Positions 50,015-59,143 of a stretch of DNA of 64,000 nucleotides are shown here, in pieces. The stretch comes from Neorhizobium sp. JUb45 (lineage in GTDB: Bacteria; Pseudomonadota; Alphaproteobacteria; Rhizobiales; Rhizobiaceae): positions 62,001 through 126,000 of the forward strand of contig NZ_SLYW01000011.1 of assembly GCF_004343585.1 (NCBI RefSeq), read 5' to 3'. Position 1 is the first letter of the stretch; the number at the start of each line of letters is the position of its first letter. The translations under genes and the position numbers were made by a program. Under the pieces are notes generated by a model, which ran no database searches, was not told the DNA's origin, and was given only the letters and a program-made list of their open reading frames with translations.

Positions 50015-51226
50015 TTATTGGGAGATAGATGCAGCGACTATCTTCAAGACGTCCCCGGCCTTAACGGGATCGTTCTCGTTCGCAGAAATTTCGACAATGC
50101 CCTCGCCAGCAGCACGGACGATCCTGTAGGACGGCTGCTGCTGCATATCAGACGCCCATTCTCTATATGTCGCAGGAGCAGACACCAACGCTTCATTGAC
50201 GAGCGCCTTTGCGGTTTTAAGCTTTGCCTGGGCCTGAGCTAGCTCGACCTCGGCATCATGCAATTCCTGCGCATCATCGCGCTCGCGACTGTCGACAAGA
50301 TTACGTAACGATTGCTCACTCTGAGTTACACCTTGCTCCGCCCGTAAGACCAAGCTCAAAAGCTCCTCTTCCTCCCCCCGAATGTCGGCCAACAGGCGCT
50401 CCCGCTCCAGCGCGACAGACGAGGCGGTGGCTCCGGATGTGGCGAGCTTGTAATCGACATTGAGGCGAGCCTGCGTGGCGGCAACTTCGACCCCCTTCAA
50501 TTTCACCCGCTCCCGCAACGACGCAACCTCCGCCCTGTACGTCTTCGCAAGCTTGCTCAGCGCATCGACCTGCCCAGAAAGCAGCTTTCGCTTGGCATTG
50601 AAGATCATTTGTTCCTGCTGAATGAAGCTATTCAACAGCGCGTTTTTGTCAGATTCGACGCGCACGACTTCCGGCTTGAACTCGGGAAAATCATTGCGCT
50701 CCGCATGAAGCCTCTGAATACGAAGGCGCAATTGTGCGGAACTGATCTGCAGCGTCTGGACAAGGCCCTCTGCATTGGTGGCATCACGCTCCAGCCGCAG
50801 AACATCGCCACCCGAGGGGCGATACAGCCCGCCTGCCGCCCCCAACGCCTTAAGCACGGTCATCCCGGGCTCGTAGGTGTAGCGTCCCGGCCGATCGACG
50901 TGTCCGACAACGTAATAGGGACGATACTCGACGATCTGGACCGTCACGCGGGGCGTTTCCCGCAGTTTTTCAGCTTGTGCCAAAGCCGCCGCGATCAGCG
51001 CGCCGGCCTCACCCGTCGAATGCCCTTCCACTTTGACATCTCCGATCAGTGGCGCACCGATCTCACCGGAGGGACCGACGGCAAAGGTTCCGCTCAGCCC
51101 CGGATACTCGTAGACGCTGATGCTGATTTTATCCTGCGCGCCAAGTCGGTAATCCTCTGCGGATGCCGGGCCGCAGATCGCGGCCCCGAGCGCCGTGGCT
51201 AGAAGCAACTTGCTGACAATGGGCAT
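50015..51226 (-). CDS. ExoF-type polysaccharide export protein (Poly_export/SLBB, coiled coil)
   Basis: A 403-residue exported protein. Its Sec signal peptide ends at 'GPASA' before 'EDYRLG' (about residue 23), with no lipobox Cys in place. The Poly_export domain starts at 'YRLGAQDKISISVYEYP', an SLBB-like segment at 'YVVGHVDRPGRYTYEPGMTV', then a long coiled coil (about 165-345) and a C-terminal 'GEGIVEISANENDPVKAGDVL', a lipoyl/HlyD-like half motif. This layout is that of Sinorhizobium ExoF. It works in the periplasm and outer membrane with the co-polymerase to export the chain. An AGGAGACG site precedes the ATG. It is the last gene of the cluster 2 operon. Confidence 0.88.
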   Translation of the reverse strand: MPIVSKLLLATALGAAICGPASAEDYRLGAQDKISISVYEYPGLSGTFAVGPSGEIGAPLIGDVKVEGHSTGEAGALIAAALAQAEKLRETPRVTVQIVEYRPYYVVGHVDRPGRYTYEPGMTVLKALGAAGGLYRPSGGDVLRLERDATNAEGLVQTLQISSAQLRLRIQRLHAERNDFPEFKPEVVRVESDKNALLNSFIQQEQMIFNAKRKLLSGQVDALSKLAKTYRAEVASLRERVKLKGVEVAATQARLNVDYKLATSGATASSVALERERLLADIRGEEEELLSLVLRAEQGVTQSEQSLRNLVDSRERDDAQELHDAEVELAQAQAKLKTAKALVNEALVSAPATYREWASDMQQQPSYRIVRAAGEGIVEISANENDPVKAGDVLKIVAASISQ

Positions 51227-51235
51227 GATCGTCTC

Positions 51236-52117
51236 CTATGGTTGGGGATCAAAGTTCATGTGGGTTGTTGGAGAAGTTTGGTATCCGGGACTGCGGTAGC
51301 CCAGACCGACGGAGGTCGCGGGCGCGAAATCGCCATTTGGCGGCTTGCCTATGCGTATCCGGGCGGGCTGACCTTTGAGATCCATTACTCTCTGACTCAG
51401 GTCTGGCCACCAGACGTAAGTGCCTTGGGCATCCGCAGCGATTTCCATGCCTTGGCGGGGGGAGAAAAAGGTTCTCGGGTCCAGTCCATGCGGGACGTCA
51501 CAATAAACCTCGCTGAAATAGAGAAGGTGGCGGGTGTCCGAAACCTCGGACATATTCTTGAAAAGGTAGATGAGACGTGCGCTCGGCTGCAATCCGTTCG
51601 CGGTATTGAGAGTGAAATTGCAGCGGCGGATATCGATCTTGCCACTGATGGCCACCGTCGGCCTGAGGTATAGCCCCTGGTAGTCGGTATCAGCGGTCAG
51701 GCAGTCGATCTTCAGATCGTGCAGCGAATAGTCCAGCTGGAAAACGTCGGCATGGATCTCGTCAAAACTTCCGCGGACATTCTCGACGCGGCAATTCTGG
51801 ATATAGACATCCGGAAAAAGACTGTAAGGAGCAGCTTGACGATATGTGCCGCCGGCGGAAAAGGCATCCCCCGATCGCATCATGACAATGTGGCGCCCCT
51901 CGATGAAGATCGAATGCGAGACGTCTTTGTAACGCTCGGCAGCTCCCCCATCCCAATCCCATATCTGTTTGCCTCCAACATGATGAACATGTCGGCCGCC
52001 GACACATTGAAACGTTCCGTTTCGCACCTGCTCACTGGGCAGAAAGACGGCATCCGCGAGCGGATCGAGTTCCTGCCGGAAAAAACCAACTGGCAGTTGA
52101 TAACGCGTTGGAGTCAT
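51236..52117 (-). CDS. Unrecognised protein, probable right-handed beta-helix
   Basis: A 293-residue protein without clear signal peptide or membrane segment. The middle shows short beta-rich rungs with Asn/Cys/Asp at turns ('VYIQNCRVENVRG', 'ADVFQLDYSLHDLKID', 'GKIDIRRCNFTLNTANG'), as in right-handed parallel beta-helices of pectate-lyase-like enzymes. No catalytic site could be assigned. It may modify, bind or cleave the cluster 2 polymer, but an intracellular role is possible since no export signal was found. Its ATG overlaps the GT2 stop (ATGA), and the ExoF-like gene starts 9 nt after its end, so it is firmly inside the operon. Confidence 0.6.
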   Translation of the reverse strand: MTPTRYQLPVGFFRQELDPLADAVFLPSEQVRNGTFQCVGGRHVHHVGGKQIWDWDGGAAERYKDVSHSIFIEGRHIVMMRSGDAFSAGGTYRQAAPYSLFPDVYIQNCRVENVRGSFDEIHADVFQLDYSLHDLKIDCLTADTDYQGLYLRPTVAISGKIDIRRCNFTLNTANGLQPSARLIYLFKNMSEVSDTRHLLYFSEVYCDVPHGLDPRTFFSPRQGMEIAADAQGTYVWWPDLSQRVMDLKGQPARIRIGKPPNGDFAPATSVGLGYRSPGYQTSPTTHMNFDPQP

Positions 52118-53073
52118 TGTTTGAGACCACCATCCTCCAATGCAGGTGGGCGAAACCTTGCCTTAAGGCCCAACAATCCGTTGACGAGTGCCCGATAACC
52201 GGGGCCGGCAAGCAGGATCTGCCCGAGGATCCGTGGTGCGAGAGCCGGGCGATAGCAGCCAACGACGACAGCGATGCCGAAATAACCAAGGGCTTTCAGC
52301 TTCTCTCCGCGCAAGGCAAGCGCCCGCCCGACGTGCCAACCGCGATATCCGGCTATTGCTTGTCTGGTGGCGAGCGGTTCGATGAATTCCAGCCATTTCA
52401 GCAGATGTTCGGGACGCGGTATTGCGGATATTCTGGTTCCCGACGAGGCATCATTCCATAGTGCGCCTGGCTCCTCGATCATGACCAGCGGCACACCGCT
52501 TGCTGCCACGCGGACGGCAAAATCGGTATCCTGCGCGCACTGCAGCCAGTCGAGATACCGCACCGTTTGGGCGGTCTGAGTGGCGATGACCACCGTGCTG
52601 GTCTGAACGAACCCGGTATCGGTCATGAGGTAATCGCTGATATTCTCGCCTTTTCGGGGCGGCCGTGGCGGCTTGAGAAAGGTTCTCCCGTTGCCGCGAT
52701 CGACGACAACCCGCGCATATACCAAGGCGGCTGGTGTTTGCATCAATGCCTTCATGCTGCGTTCCAAATGGCCGGCAAGAAACACGTCGTCGGAATCCAG
52801 CATTGCGACATAGTGGCCGTTTGCACTGTCGATACCGCGATTGCGCGCGACATTGGCGCCGGATTTCGGTTGTCGAATGCAGATGATGCGTGGATCGGAT
52901 AACGCTGCCAAAATCTCCGGCCCGTTATCCGTCGATCCGTCATCGACGACGATGACCTCAAAATCCTGCATGGATTGGCTGAGAACGGAGGCGACCGCAT
53001 CGGCAATCTTGTCTGCTCGATTGTGAAGCGGAATTACCACCGAAACCATGGGAGTATTGCGGGGATCACTCAT
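52114..53073 (-). CDS. Glycosyltransferase family 2
   Basis: A 319-residue GT-A glycosyltransferase. It has the N-terminal 'VSVVIPLHNRADKIADAV', the UDP-binding 'VIVVDDGSTDNGPEIL', 'GANVARNRGIDSANG' and the metal-binding 'VAMLDSDDVFL' (DxD), followed by the C-terminal acceptor part with 'CAQDTDFAVR' (ED-like acidic pair). It adds one sugar to the cluster 2 lipid-linked unit on the cytoplasmic side; the sugar is unknown, with UDP-xylose or UDP-glucuronate plausible from the operon. ATG 53073 overlaps the flippase stop (ATGA) and has a GGGAGG site; the frame to 53202 lies inside the flippase gene. Confidence 0.92.
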   Translation of the reverse strand: MSDPRNTPMVSVVIPLHNRADKIADAVASVLSQSMQDFEVIVVDDGSTDNGPEILAALSDPRIICIRQPKSGANVARNRGIDSANGHYVAMLDSDDVFLAGHLERSMKALMQTPAALVYARVVVDRGNGRTFLKPPRPPRKGENISDYLMTDTGFVQTSTVVIATQTAQTVRYLDWLQCAQDTDFAVRVAASGVPLVMIEEPGALWNDASSGTRISAIPRPEHLLKWLEFIEPLATRQAIAGYRGWHVGRALALRGEKLKALGYFGIAVVVGCYRPALAPRILGQILLAGPGYRALVNGLLGLKARFRPPALEDGGLKQ

Positions 53074-54557
53074 GCGGCAGGGCCTCCCTTTAGGGTCAAA
53101 TGTCGAAGAAATCCATTCAGTTGAGCCCGCAATCCTGCCGAGGTGCAGCGTTGATATGTGATCCACGCCACGAAAGCAGAACTGACCGTCAGCGCAAGCC
53201 ATAGCGATATCATCGCGTAGCCGGACGTCGGCCCCTTACCAATCGCTTCAATGGCTGCGGTCACCCCCAGCATCACAGCGCCGCAAACGGCACCGGGGAG
53301 AATGCGTTCGAGTATTCGTCGCAAGGGAATGACGGAGTTTCTGCTGAACAGGACGAGCATCGCAACCAACCCGCACGATTGAGAAACGACATAAGCGCCT
53401 GCGATCATCGGCAGCCCGTGGGGCGCCGCCCAATAGATCGCGCCAATCACCACGACCATCTGGAGGACCTGAACGACTGCGCGTGAACGGATATGTCCCG
53501 CCGCTCTCGCGGCGCTGAGAAGAATACGGTCGACACCCCGTATAAAAAGAGTGATCGAGGCGATCTGCATCGGCAGAACAAGCTCTGTCCAGGCGGGGCC
53601 GAAAGCCAGTTCGATGGCGAAGGGCGCAATGCCTGCGGTGATTGCCGAGACGGGTATCGTTACCAGACTGACGATCTCTATGGTCAGCAAAGTAGTTTCC
53701 CTTGTCCGATCCATGGAGGCCCTGTGACGGGATAGAGTCGGCATCACAAGCTTGTCTATCGGTTGGACGAGGCATGTCAGTTGAAGCAGGATGATCTGAT
53801 AGAAGCGCGTCCACAAACCGGCTGCGGCGGCCCCAAGGACAGCGCCGACCAGGGGCCTTTGCGCATACACGGTGATGATATTCGCCGCTTCTGCAATCGT
53901 CAGTGAAAAGCTTGACGAGACGATCCGGCGCAACTCGGCGATATTAGTTCTGAAGCCCAGGAAATCACGGCAGGCGAATAATAATCCCGCGGCCTGAATC
54001 AATGCACCGACCACTTGGCCGGCGACCAGAGCCCATACGCCCCACCCATGGTAGGCCAATGCAACCGCGAGGATCAGATTGCCAAACGTGGCGGCTGCCA
54101 GGTCGCAGATGGCGAGCGCCTTGAAAGCAAAAAGCCGCCTTCCGAAAGCCTCAAGCGTATTCAGCAGCACCTGCACGGGAATATAAAAAGAAAGTGCCAC
54201 CAGAACAGCTGACAGTTCGCCACCGATCCGCTCCTGCATGACCGAGATCGCGATCAGATAAGCCAAGGTTACCGTGGCACTGACGACTAAACCCGCCAGC
54301 ACTGCCGCAACCAGCGATTTTGAACCAACCTCGTCCAGGCAGATAAGGTTCGTGGGAATTCCCATCTGGGCAAATGTCGACAGGATCATCACGGCCGACA
54401 TCGCGACACCATAATAGCCGAACACGGTCGGAGGCAGCAGCCACGAAAGAACCACCAAAGCCAATAGCCGTGACAGTATCTGCGAAAGGGCCTGAAACAC
54501 TGTCCATGAAAGAGATTGACGCGCTGAGCGCAGAGGCAACGTGGCGTGATAAGCCAT
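53070..54557 (-). CDS. Wzx-type polysaccharide flippase (MOP superfamily)
   Basis: A 495-residue integral membrane protein with about 14 hydrophobic segments. The N-terminal 'SLSWTVFQALSQILSRLLAL' and 'LPPTVFGYYGVAM' and the central 'AQRPLVGAVLGAAAAGLWTR' are typical of PST/Wzx exporters. It should translocate the finished cluster 2 repeat unit to the periplasm. ATG 54557 has a TTGAGGCG site and leaves a 7-nt gap after the pyruvyltransferase gene; a TTG at 54575 would overlap it. Its stop is coupled to the GT2 start. Confidence 0.88.
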   Translation of the reverse strand: MAYHATLPLRSARQSLSWTVFQALSQILSRLLALVVLSWLLPPTVFGYYGVAMSAVMILSTFAQMGIPTNLICLDEVGSKSLVAAVLAGLVVSATVTLAYLIAISVMQERIGGELSAVLVALSFYIPVQVLLNTLEAFGRRLFAFKALAICDLAAATFGNLILAVALAYHGWGVWALVAGQVVGALIQAAGLLFACRDFLGFRTNIAELRRIVSSSFSLTIAEAANIITVYAQRPLVGAVLGAAAAGLWTRFYQIILLQLTCLVQPIDKLVMPTLSRHRASMDRTRETTLLTIEIVSLVTIPVSAITAGIAPFAIELAFGPAWTELVLPMQIASITLFIRGVDRILLSAARAAGHIRSRAVVQVLQMVVVIGAIYWAAPHGLPMIAGAYVVSQSCGLVAMLVLFSRNSVIPLRRILERILPGAVCGAVMLGVTAAIEAIGKGPTSGYAMISLWLALTVSSAFVAWITYQRCTSAGLRAQLNGFLRHLTLKGGPAA

Positions 54558-54564
54558 GATCGCC

Positions 54565-55734
54565 TCAAGATCCAAACAGGGCTTCAGCCCTGTAACAAAT
54601 CATCTGGCTAGCGTTGGTGAACGCAGCCTGTACGACCTTCTGCCGTATCATAAGACCGGCAATATCCGGCAGCGTCTCATCGTTGGGGTTGAGCCAATGA
54701 TCTCCCAGGCCAAGATCGCCGAGCAGCCCAACAATCTTGACGTTGCTTTCTGGAAACAGAAGCCCGAGCGGAACTGCGCCGCAGGCACTTGCCAACAACA
54801 GGGCATGCAGCCTGTTGCTAACGATCAGATCGGCGCGACTGTAGATGTTTGTCAGCCTGTCAATGTTCTGCTCCTCGCTCATCACCGACCTGATCCTGCC
54901 GGCATAACGGTCCTTAAGATAGCGGGCAAACGCGTCGTCGAGGCCGACCTGCGCCACGAAATGAAGCGATACCGGACGGTTGACCGACACCGCGTCGATT
55001 ACCTGATCCAGTTTCGTGACCAGCATCGCCCTATCCACCTGACCGAGATTGTCATCACGCAGGGACACCGCGATGTTGAAATGGTGATCAACTTTCGAGA
55101 AACCCTCGGTTGGATCAAGGGCAAGCGCGAAGTCTGGAAAATAGCCGCAGTTTCGAAAACCGTATGTTCTTGCCAGGTCCAGTGAGTTCGAATCGCGGAT
55201 GCCGATATGGGCGTAGAACCGAGACATAAACGCTTCAAAGCGAAGTCGCCCCCTCGACATCCGCCCCAGCGATACCCCCAGGCGGACAATCCTGACGCCA
55301 GCAAGTGTCAGCATCAGCATCAACGCGCCGCGCAACATCACATCCCGGTCGAAGAAACCGCCTGGATCACCCGGAGTGAGGGCCAGGTACGGCCTCTCCG
55401 TTCGACTGAAGCGAGCCTTTGTACCCGCCAGAACGGCGCCAAGCCAAAGAGCAGGACGACTTTCGTAATGCAATTCCTGCGGCTCAAGGCGGAGCTGCTT
55501 TATGAAGGCCTCCGGCGCACCGGATTGGGCGACGCGAACTCTGCCCCAACGCCGCAAAACCTTCAGCAATTCACGATTGATGAGGGCATCGCCGGCATTT
55601 TCGTATTGGGTATTGGCAGAGAAAAAGAAAATGGCGCGCGGCAGCGCATTGTTCGCGACCAACCCCGGCCTCTCCAACAACACGGGGGAGACGGGACTGG
55701 AACCTTCAAACGGGGATGACCGATCCATCTTCAT
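54565..55734 (-). CDS. Polysaccharide pyruvyl transferase family protein
   Basis: A 389-residue enzyme of the polysaccharide pyruvyl transferase family. N-terminal 'YENAGDALINRELLKVLRR', middle 'LTPGDPGGFFDRD' and 'HIGIRDSNSLDLARTYG', and C-terminal 'LIVSNRLHALLLASACGAVP' match the GT-B-like fold and conserved Asn-Arg-Leu-His motif of the family. It transfers pyruvate from phosphoenolpyruvate onto a sugar as a ketal, giving an acidic decoration. The start is uncertain: ATG 55734 or 55728, both with a distant AGGA. It sits between the UDP-xylose synthase (45 nt away) and the flippase. Confidence 0.86.
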   Translation of the reverse strand: MKMDRSSPFEGSSPVSPVLLERPGLVANNALPRAIFFFSANTQYENAGDALINRELLKVLRRWGRVRVAQSGAPEAFIKQLRLEPQELHYESRPALWLGAVLAGTKARFSRTERPYLALTPGDPGGFFDRDVMLRGALMLMLTLAGVRIVRLGVSLGRMSRGRLRFEAFMSRFYAHIGIRDSNSLDLARTYGFRNCGYFPDFALALDPTEGFSKVDHHFNIAVSLRDDNLGQVDRAMLVTKLDQVIDAVSVNRPVSLHFVAQVGLDDAFARYLKDRYAGRIRSVMSEEQNIDRLTNIYSRADLIVSNRLHALLLASACGAVPLGLLFPESNVKIVGLLGDLGLGDHWLNPNDETLPDIAGLMIRQKVVQAAFTNASQMICYRAEALFGS

Positions 55735-55779
55735 TTCGAGACGATGTCCTCTGCAGCGGTGCGTGGTCATGCAAATGGC

Positions 55780-56742
55780 CTAGGCCGCCTGAACATTTTC
55801 CGGTTGCTTGAGGATGTTGTCGAAGTAGAGGACCGTCTTTTCGAGGCCTTCGCGCAGAGCGGTCTTCGGCTCCCAACCAAGCGCCTGCCTCGCAAAGGAG
55901 ATGTCCGGGCAACGCTGGCGGGGATCGTCCTCCGGTAGCGGCATGTTGACGATAGCCGACTTGCTTCCCGTCACCTCTATGACCAGTTCGGCAAGTTCGC
56001 GTATGGTGAACTCGACCGGATTACCGATATTCATGGGTCCAGTGACGGATGCACCGCTTTCGAAAAGTCGGAAAATGCCGTCGATCAGATCATCGACATA
56101 GCAGAAGGAGCGTGTCTGCCGACCATTGCCATAAATCGTGATGTTTTCGCCGCGCAGGGCCTGCATGATAAAATTCGAAACGACACGACCGTCATCCGGC
56201 CGCATATGCGGACCATAAGTATTGAATATACGCACGACCTTGACCGCAAGTCCGTGCTGCCGCTGATACTCGAAGGTCAGCGCCTCAGCGACGCGTTTTC
56301 CCTCATCGTAACATGCCCGCGGGCCGATCGGATTGACCATCCCACGATAGGTTTCGACCTGTGGGTGGACCTCGGGGTCGCCATATATTTCCGATGTCGA
56401 CGCCTGAAAGAAGCTGGCCTTACTGGACTTTGCAAGTCCGAGCAGATTGAGCGTGCCTTGGAAATTGATCTTCAGGGTGCCGATACCGTTGGCCTGATAA
56501 TCGGGCGGTGAAGCCGGGCAGGCAAAATTCATCACAGCATCGCACTTGCCGATATAGGCCTCGCGGACGTCGTGACCGATGAAATGAAACGCCTCATGAT
56601 CCATCGACTGGCTGAGATTGCCCACACGCCCGGTGTGAAAATTATCGAGACCTGTCACCTGATACCCGCCAAGCAGGAGGCGATGCGCGAGGTGTGATCC
56701 GAGAAAGCCGGCGGCACCGGCCAGAACAACATGCTTTGCCAT
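55780..56742 (-). CDS. uxs: UDP-glucuronate decarboxylase (UDP-xylose synthase)
   Basis: A 320-residue extended SDR enzyme that converts UDP-glucuronate to UDP-xylose with bound NAD+. It has the dinucleotide motif 'GAAGFLGSHL', the family-diagnostic 'FACPASPPDYQ', 'STSEIYGDPEVHPQ' with the catalytic Ser/Thr, and 'PRACYDEGKRVAE' with the Tyr-xxx-Lys pair in 'YDEGK', plus 'RIFNTYGPHMRPDDGRVV'. These blocks separate UDP-xylose synthases from generic epimerases. ATG 56742 overlaps the ugd stop by 1 nt (TGATG), so its substrate-producing enzyme is cotranslated. Confidence 0.93.
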   Translation of the reverse strand: MAKHVVLAGAAGFLGSHLAHRLLLGGYQVTGLDNFHTGRVGNLSQSMDHEAFHFIGHDVREAYIGKCDAVMNFACPASPPDYQANGIGTLKINFQGTLNLLGLAKSSKASFFQASTSEIYGDPEVHPQVETYRGMVNPIGPRACYDEGKRVAEALTFEYQRQHGLAVKVVRIFNTYGPHMRPDDGRVVSNFIMQALRGENITIYGNGRQTRSFCYVDDLIDGIFRLFESGASVTGPMNIGNPVEFTIRELAELVIEVTGSKSAIVNMPLPEDDPRQRCPDISFARQALGWEPKTALREGLEKTVLYFDNILKQPENVQAA

Positions 56743-58118
56743 CACGCAACCTCCATCTCAACCGGAACATCGATCATGTGCTGCCCATTCGGCTTGCCCA
56801 GTCCGCAATAGGCTCCCGCGAAACGTTCCACGCTCTGCTTCGACATCACGTTCCGTAAATCGATCACGGTCTTGCCGCGGCTGTTTTCCATCAGCTCATT
56901 GAGATCGAGATCACGAAATTCCGGCCATTCCGTCAGAATGACCACCGCATCGGCATCTTTCGCCGCTTTGAAGACATCGGCTTCAATACGAATATCCGGC
57001 ATCAGCAATTGTGCGTTCTCGCCTGCTATCGGATCATACCCGACCACCTGCGCACCAAGCCGAACAAGGCCCGGAACGATGACCAGCGCGGGAGAGTCCC
57101 GCATGTCGTCGGTATTGGCCTTGAAGGCCAGGCCGAGCACCGCAATACGTTTACCCTCCAGCCTTCCGCCGATTGCCTTGCGGATCTTGCTGATCATCAT
57201 CAGTTTGTGCCGATGATTGGCCGCAATTACCGCCTCGACGATGGTGAGCGGGGAGTTATATTCGATCGCCGTTTTAACGAGCGCCTGCGTATCCTTGGGA
57301 AAGCACGAGCCACCATAGCCAGGTCCGGGCGTCAGGAAATCTCGCCCGATCCGAGCATCGGCACCGACACCGGCCACGACTTCGTCGATATCCGCTCCGG
57401 CCTCTTCGGCAAGCCTTGCCACCTCATTGATGAACGAGATCTTGGTCGCGAGAAAAGCGTTGGCAACGTATTTCACAAGCTCTGCCGTCTGCACCGAAGA
57501 GACCAGATGTACAGCGGCGCCCGCCTCCGCAATGGGCCGGTAAATCTCTTCAAGTGTCCGCCGAGCCTGTGCGTTGGAGGAACCGATGACGATCCGGTCA
57601 GGGTTCATGAAGTCCTTGATTGCCGCGCCTTCACGCAAAAATTCCGGGTTGGAGGAAATCGCAAATCCGGAACTGGGGATATAACGGCCGACGATTTGCT
57701 CGATCTCACTATTCGTGCCGACAGGAACCGTGGATTTTGTGACGAACAGGATTTGCTCGGGCCGGGATTGGCGCTGTATCGCCGCATGTCGGGCAATATC
57801 ACCCACGGCCGCAAAAACGTAATCGAGGTTGGCGCCGCCATCGAGGGCAGATGCCGGCGTTCCGACACAAATGAAAAACACGCTGACATCGGCGTCGATT
57901 GCATCCTGGATCTGTGTTGTGAAGATCAGGCGGCCAGCATCCTGATTGCGGGCGACCAAATCCTCAAGCCCTGGCTCGTAGATCGGCATCTGCCCATCGC
58001 GAAGCTTGGCTATTTTATCCTCGTGGATATCCACACAGGTAACGTGATGCCCTATTTCCGCAAAGCATGCCCCCGATACGAGGCCGACGTAGCCGGTGCC
58101 AATGACACAGATTTTCAT
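56742..58118 (-). CDS. ugd: UDP-glucose 6-dehydrogenase (RkpK-type)
   Basis: A 458-residue enzyme that oxidises UDP-glucose twice with NAD+ to UDP-glucuronate. It has an N-terminal Rossmann motif 'VIGTGYVGLVSGACFAE', 'FICVGTPA', 'TKSTVPVGT', 'NPEFLREG', the catalytic cysteine in 'GPGYGGSCFPKDT' and the C-terminal 'LAFKANTDDMRDSP'. Length is normal. The site GGAGAGCTGGC precedes the ATG. It is second in the operon, 32 nt after the ExoY-like gene, and supplies the UDP-GlcA used directly and by the next gene for UDP-xylose. Confidence 0.96.
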   Translation of the reverse strand: MKICVIGTGYVGLVSGACFAEIGHHVTCVDIHEDKIAKLRDGQMPIYEPGLEDLVARNQDAGRLIFTTQIQDAIDADVSVFFICVGTPASALDGGANLDYVFAAVGDIARHAAIQRQSRPEQILFVTKSTVPVGTNSEIEQIVGRYIPSSGFAISSNPEFLREGAAIKDFMNPDRIVIGSSNAQARRTLEEIYRPIAEAGAAVHLVSSVQTAELVKYVANAFLATKISFINEVARLAEEAGADIDEVVAGVGADARIGRDFLTPGPGYGGSCFPKDTQALVKTAIEYNSPLTIVEAVIAANHRHKLMMISKIRKAIGGRLEGKRIAVLGLAFKANTDDMRDSPALVIVPGLVRLGAQVVGYDPIAGENAQLLMPDIRIEADVFKAAKDADAVVILTEWPEFRDLDLNELMENSRGKTVIDLRNVMSKQSVERFAGAYCGLGKPNGQHMIDVPVEMEVA

Positions 58119-58150
58119 GCCAGCTCTCCAGTTGTTGGTTCAAGTCGCTT

Positions 58151-58777
58151 TTAGAAGGCGTTGGTACCCTTGATGACGCATGGAATGGTTGCGCAGAGAA
58201 TGCCGAGATCGAGCGCGAGAGACTGATTTTCCACATAGGACCGGTCCGCCGCGATCCTTCGCTCCATGTCGCCCAGGCTGGCAGTTTCCCCGCGGCTACC
58301 CATGATCTGTGCAAGCCCCGTTATGCCGGGCTTGACACGAAAACGGTCACGGTAATGGTGAATCTGCCCTGCAAAATCGTCATCCAGCTTGAGCGGATGA
58401 GGACGCGGTCCGACCAGCGACATCGAGCCCAGAAAAACGTTGAAAAGCTGCGGCAGCTCATCGAGGCTGGTGGCGCGCAATATCTTTCCGAGAGGCGTTA
58501 CCCGGGGATCGTCGCGGACGCATTGCGTGAACGTGCTCGGTTCGCGCGTAACGTACATCGTCCGATATTTATAGCATTTGAACGGGACACCACCCAAGCC
58601 GTAGCGGGCCTGAACGAACAATGCCGGACCGGGTGTGGTCAGCTTTACGGCGACGTAAAGCAGGGTCAGGAGTGGCAGTAGCGCCAAGATCGCGATTGCC
58701 GAAATAGCGAGATCTACCACACGTTTTATAGAAAATTCCGGGCGTTCGAACGGAGGATTGATCGTAGCTGAAGACAT
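58151..58777 (-). CDS. ExoY-type undecaprenyl-phosphate sugar phosphotransferase
   Basis: A 208-residue monotopic polyprenyl-phosphate hexose-1-phosphate transferase of the short ExoY/PssA kind. One N-terminal hydrophobic helix (about 22-45, 'DLAISAIAILALLPLLTLLY') is followed by the catalytic domain with 'KCYKYRTM', 'RATSLDELPQLFNV' (Asp-Glu pair), 'GSMSLVGPRPHP' and 'RFRVKPGITGLAQ'. It starts repeat-unit synthesis by loading the first sugar phosphate on the lipid carrier. ATG 58777 has a GAGGCTAAT site. It is the first gene of the eight-gene operon ending at ExoF, and the only initiating enzyme in the window. Confidence 0.93.
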   Translation of the reverse strand: MSSATINPPFERPEFSIKRVVDLAISAIAILALLPLLTLLYVAVKLTTPGPALFVQARYGLGGVPFKCYKYRTMYVTREPSTFTQCVRDDPRVTPLGKILRATSLDELPQLFNVFLGSMSLVGPRPHPLKLDDDFAGQIHHYRDRFRVKPGITGLAQIMGSRGETASLGDMERRIAADRSYVENQSLALDLGILCATIPCVIKGTNAF

Positions 58778-59143
58778 ATTAGCCTCGATTGCCAATTCGA
58801 ATTTCAGCAAATGCTGATTTTCGAAAATTAACCTGCCGTTAATTTTTCAGCTTCGAATGAATAGGTCAACGGACTAGATATCGTCAATTCTATCTATTTC
58901 AAAAACTTTACTAGGCATTAACTTCTGAAAAAGAATTAATTCATAACTTTTACAGACACCACAAATTTCAATAAATAAAAATCCCGGAAACACACGGGAA
59001 ATACATTAAAAAACGAAATACACCTCATAAGCAGTTTTTCCCGGCCAGATAGGACGATGGCAAACGTGATGAAATAGGCGGCTGTGTCGGATACGGCGCA
59101 GAAAAACGGGCATGATCGCATGCAAGCAGCCAATGCCGTTTGT
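58778..59143. other. AT-rich intergenic region upstream of the exoY-like operon
   Basis: This 366-nt AT-rich region has no convincing gene; a 65-codon frame at 58936-59133 is compositionally poor and unsupported. It must hold the promoter of the cluster 2 operon. TCAGCA (58804-58809) and TGCTGA (58812-58817) form a perfect inverted repeat 27 nt before the start codon, a candidate operator. The terminator of the DMT gene lies at 58970-58999. Confidence 0.55.
58970..58999 (-). terminator. Intrinsic terminator of the DMT transporter gene
   Basis: On the minus strand TCCCG and CGGGA pair around an 8-nt loop (58982-58986 with 58995-58999), followed by a TTTTTATTTATT run. It lies 145 nt after the DMT gene stop and insulates the following exoY-like operon. 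Confidence 0.65.

Noticed and set aside
58936..59133. 65-codon minus-strand frame as a small gene
   Set aside because: No ribosome site and AT-rich hydrophobic-aromatic composition; it spans the terminator of the DMT gene.
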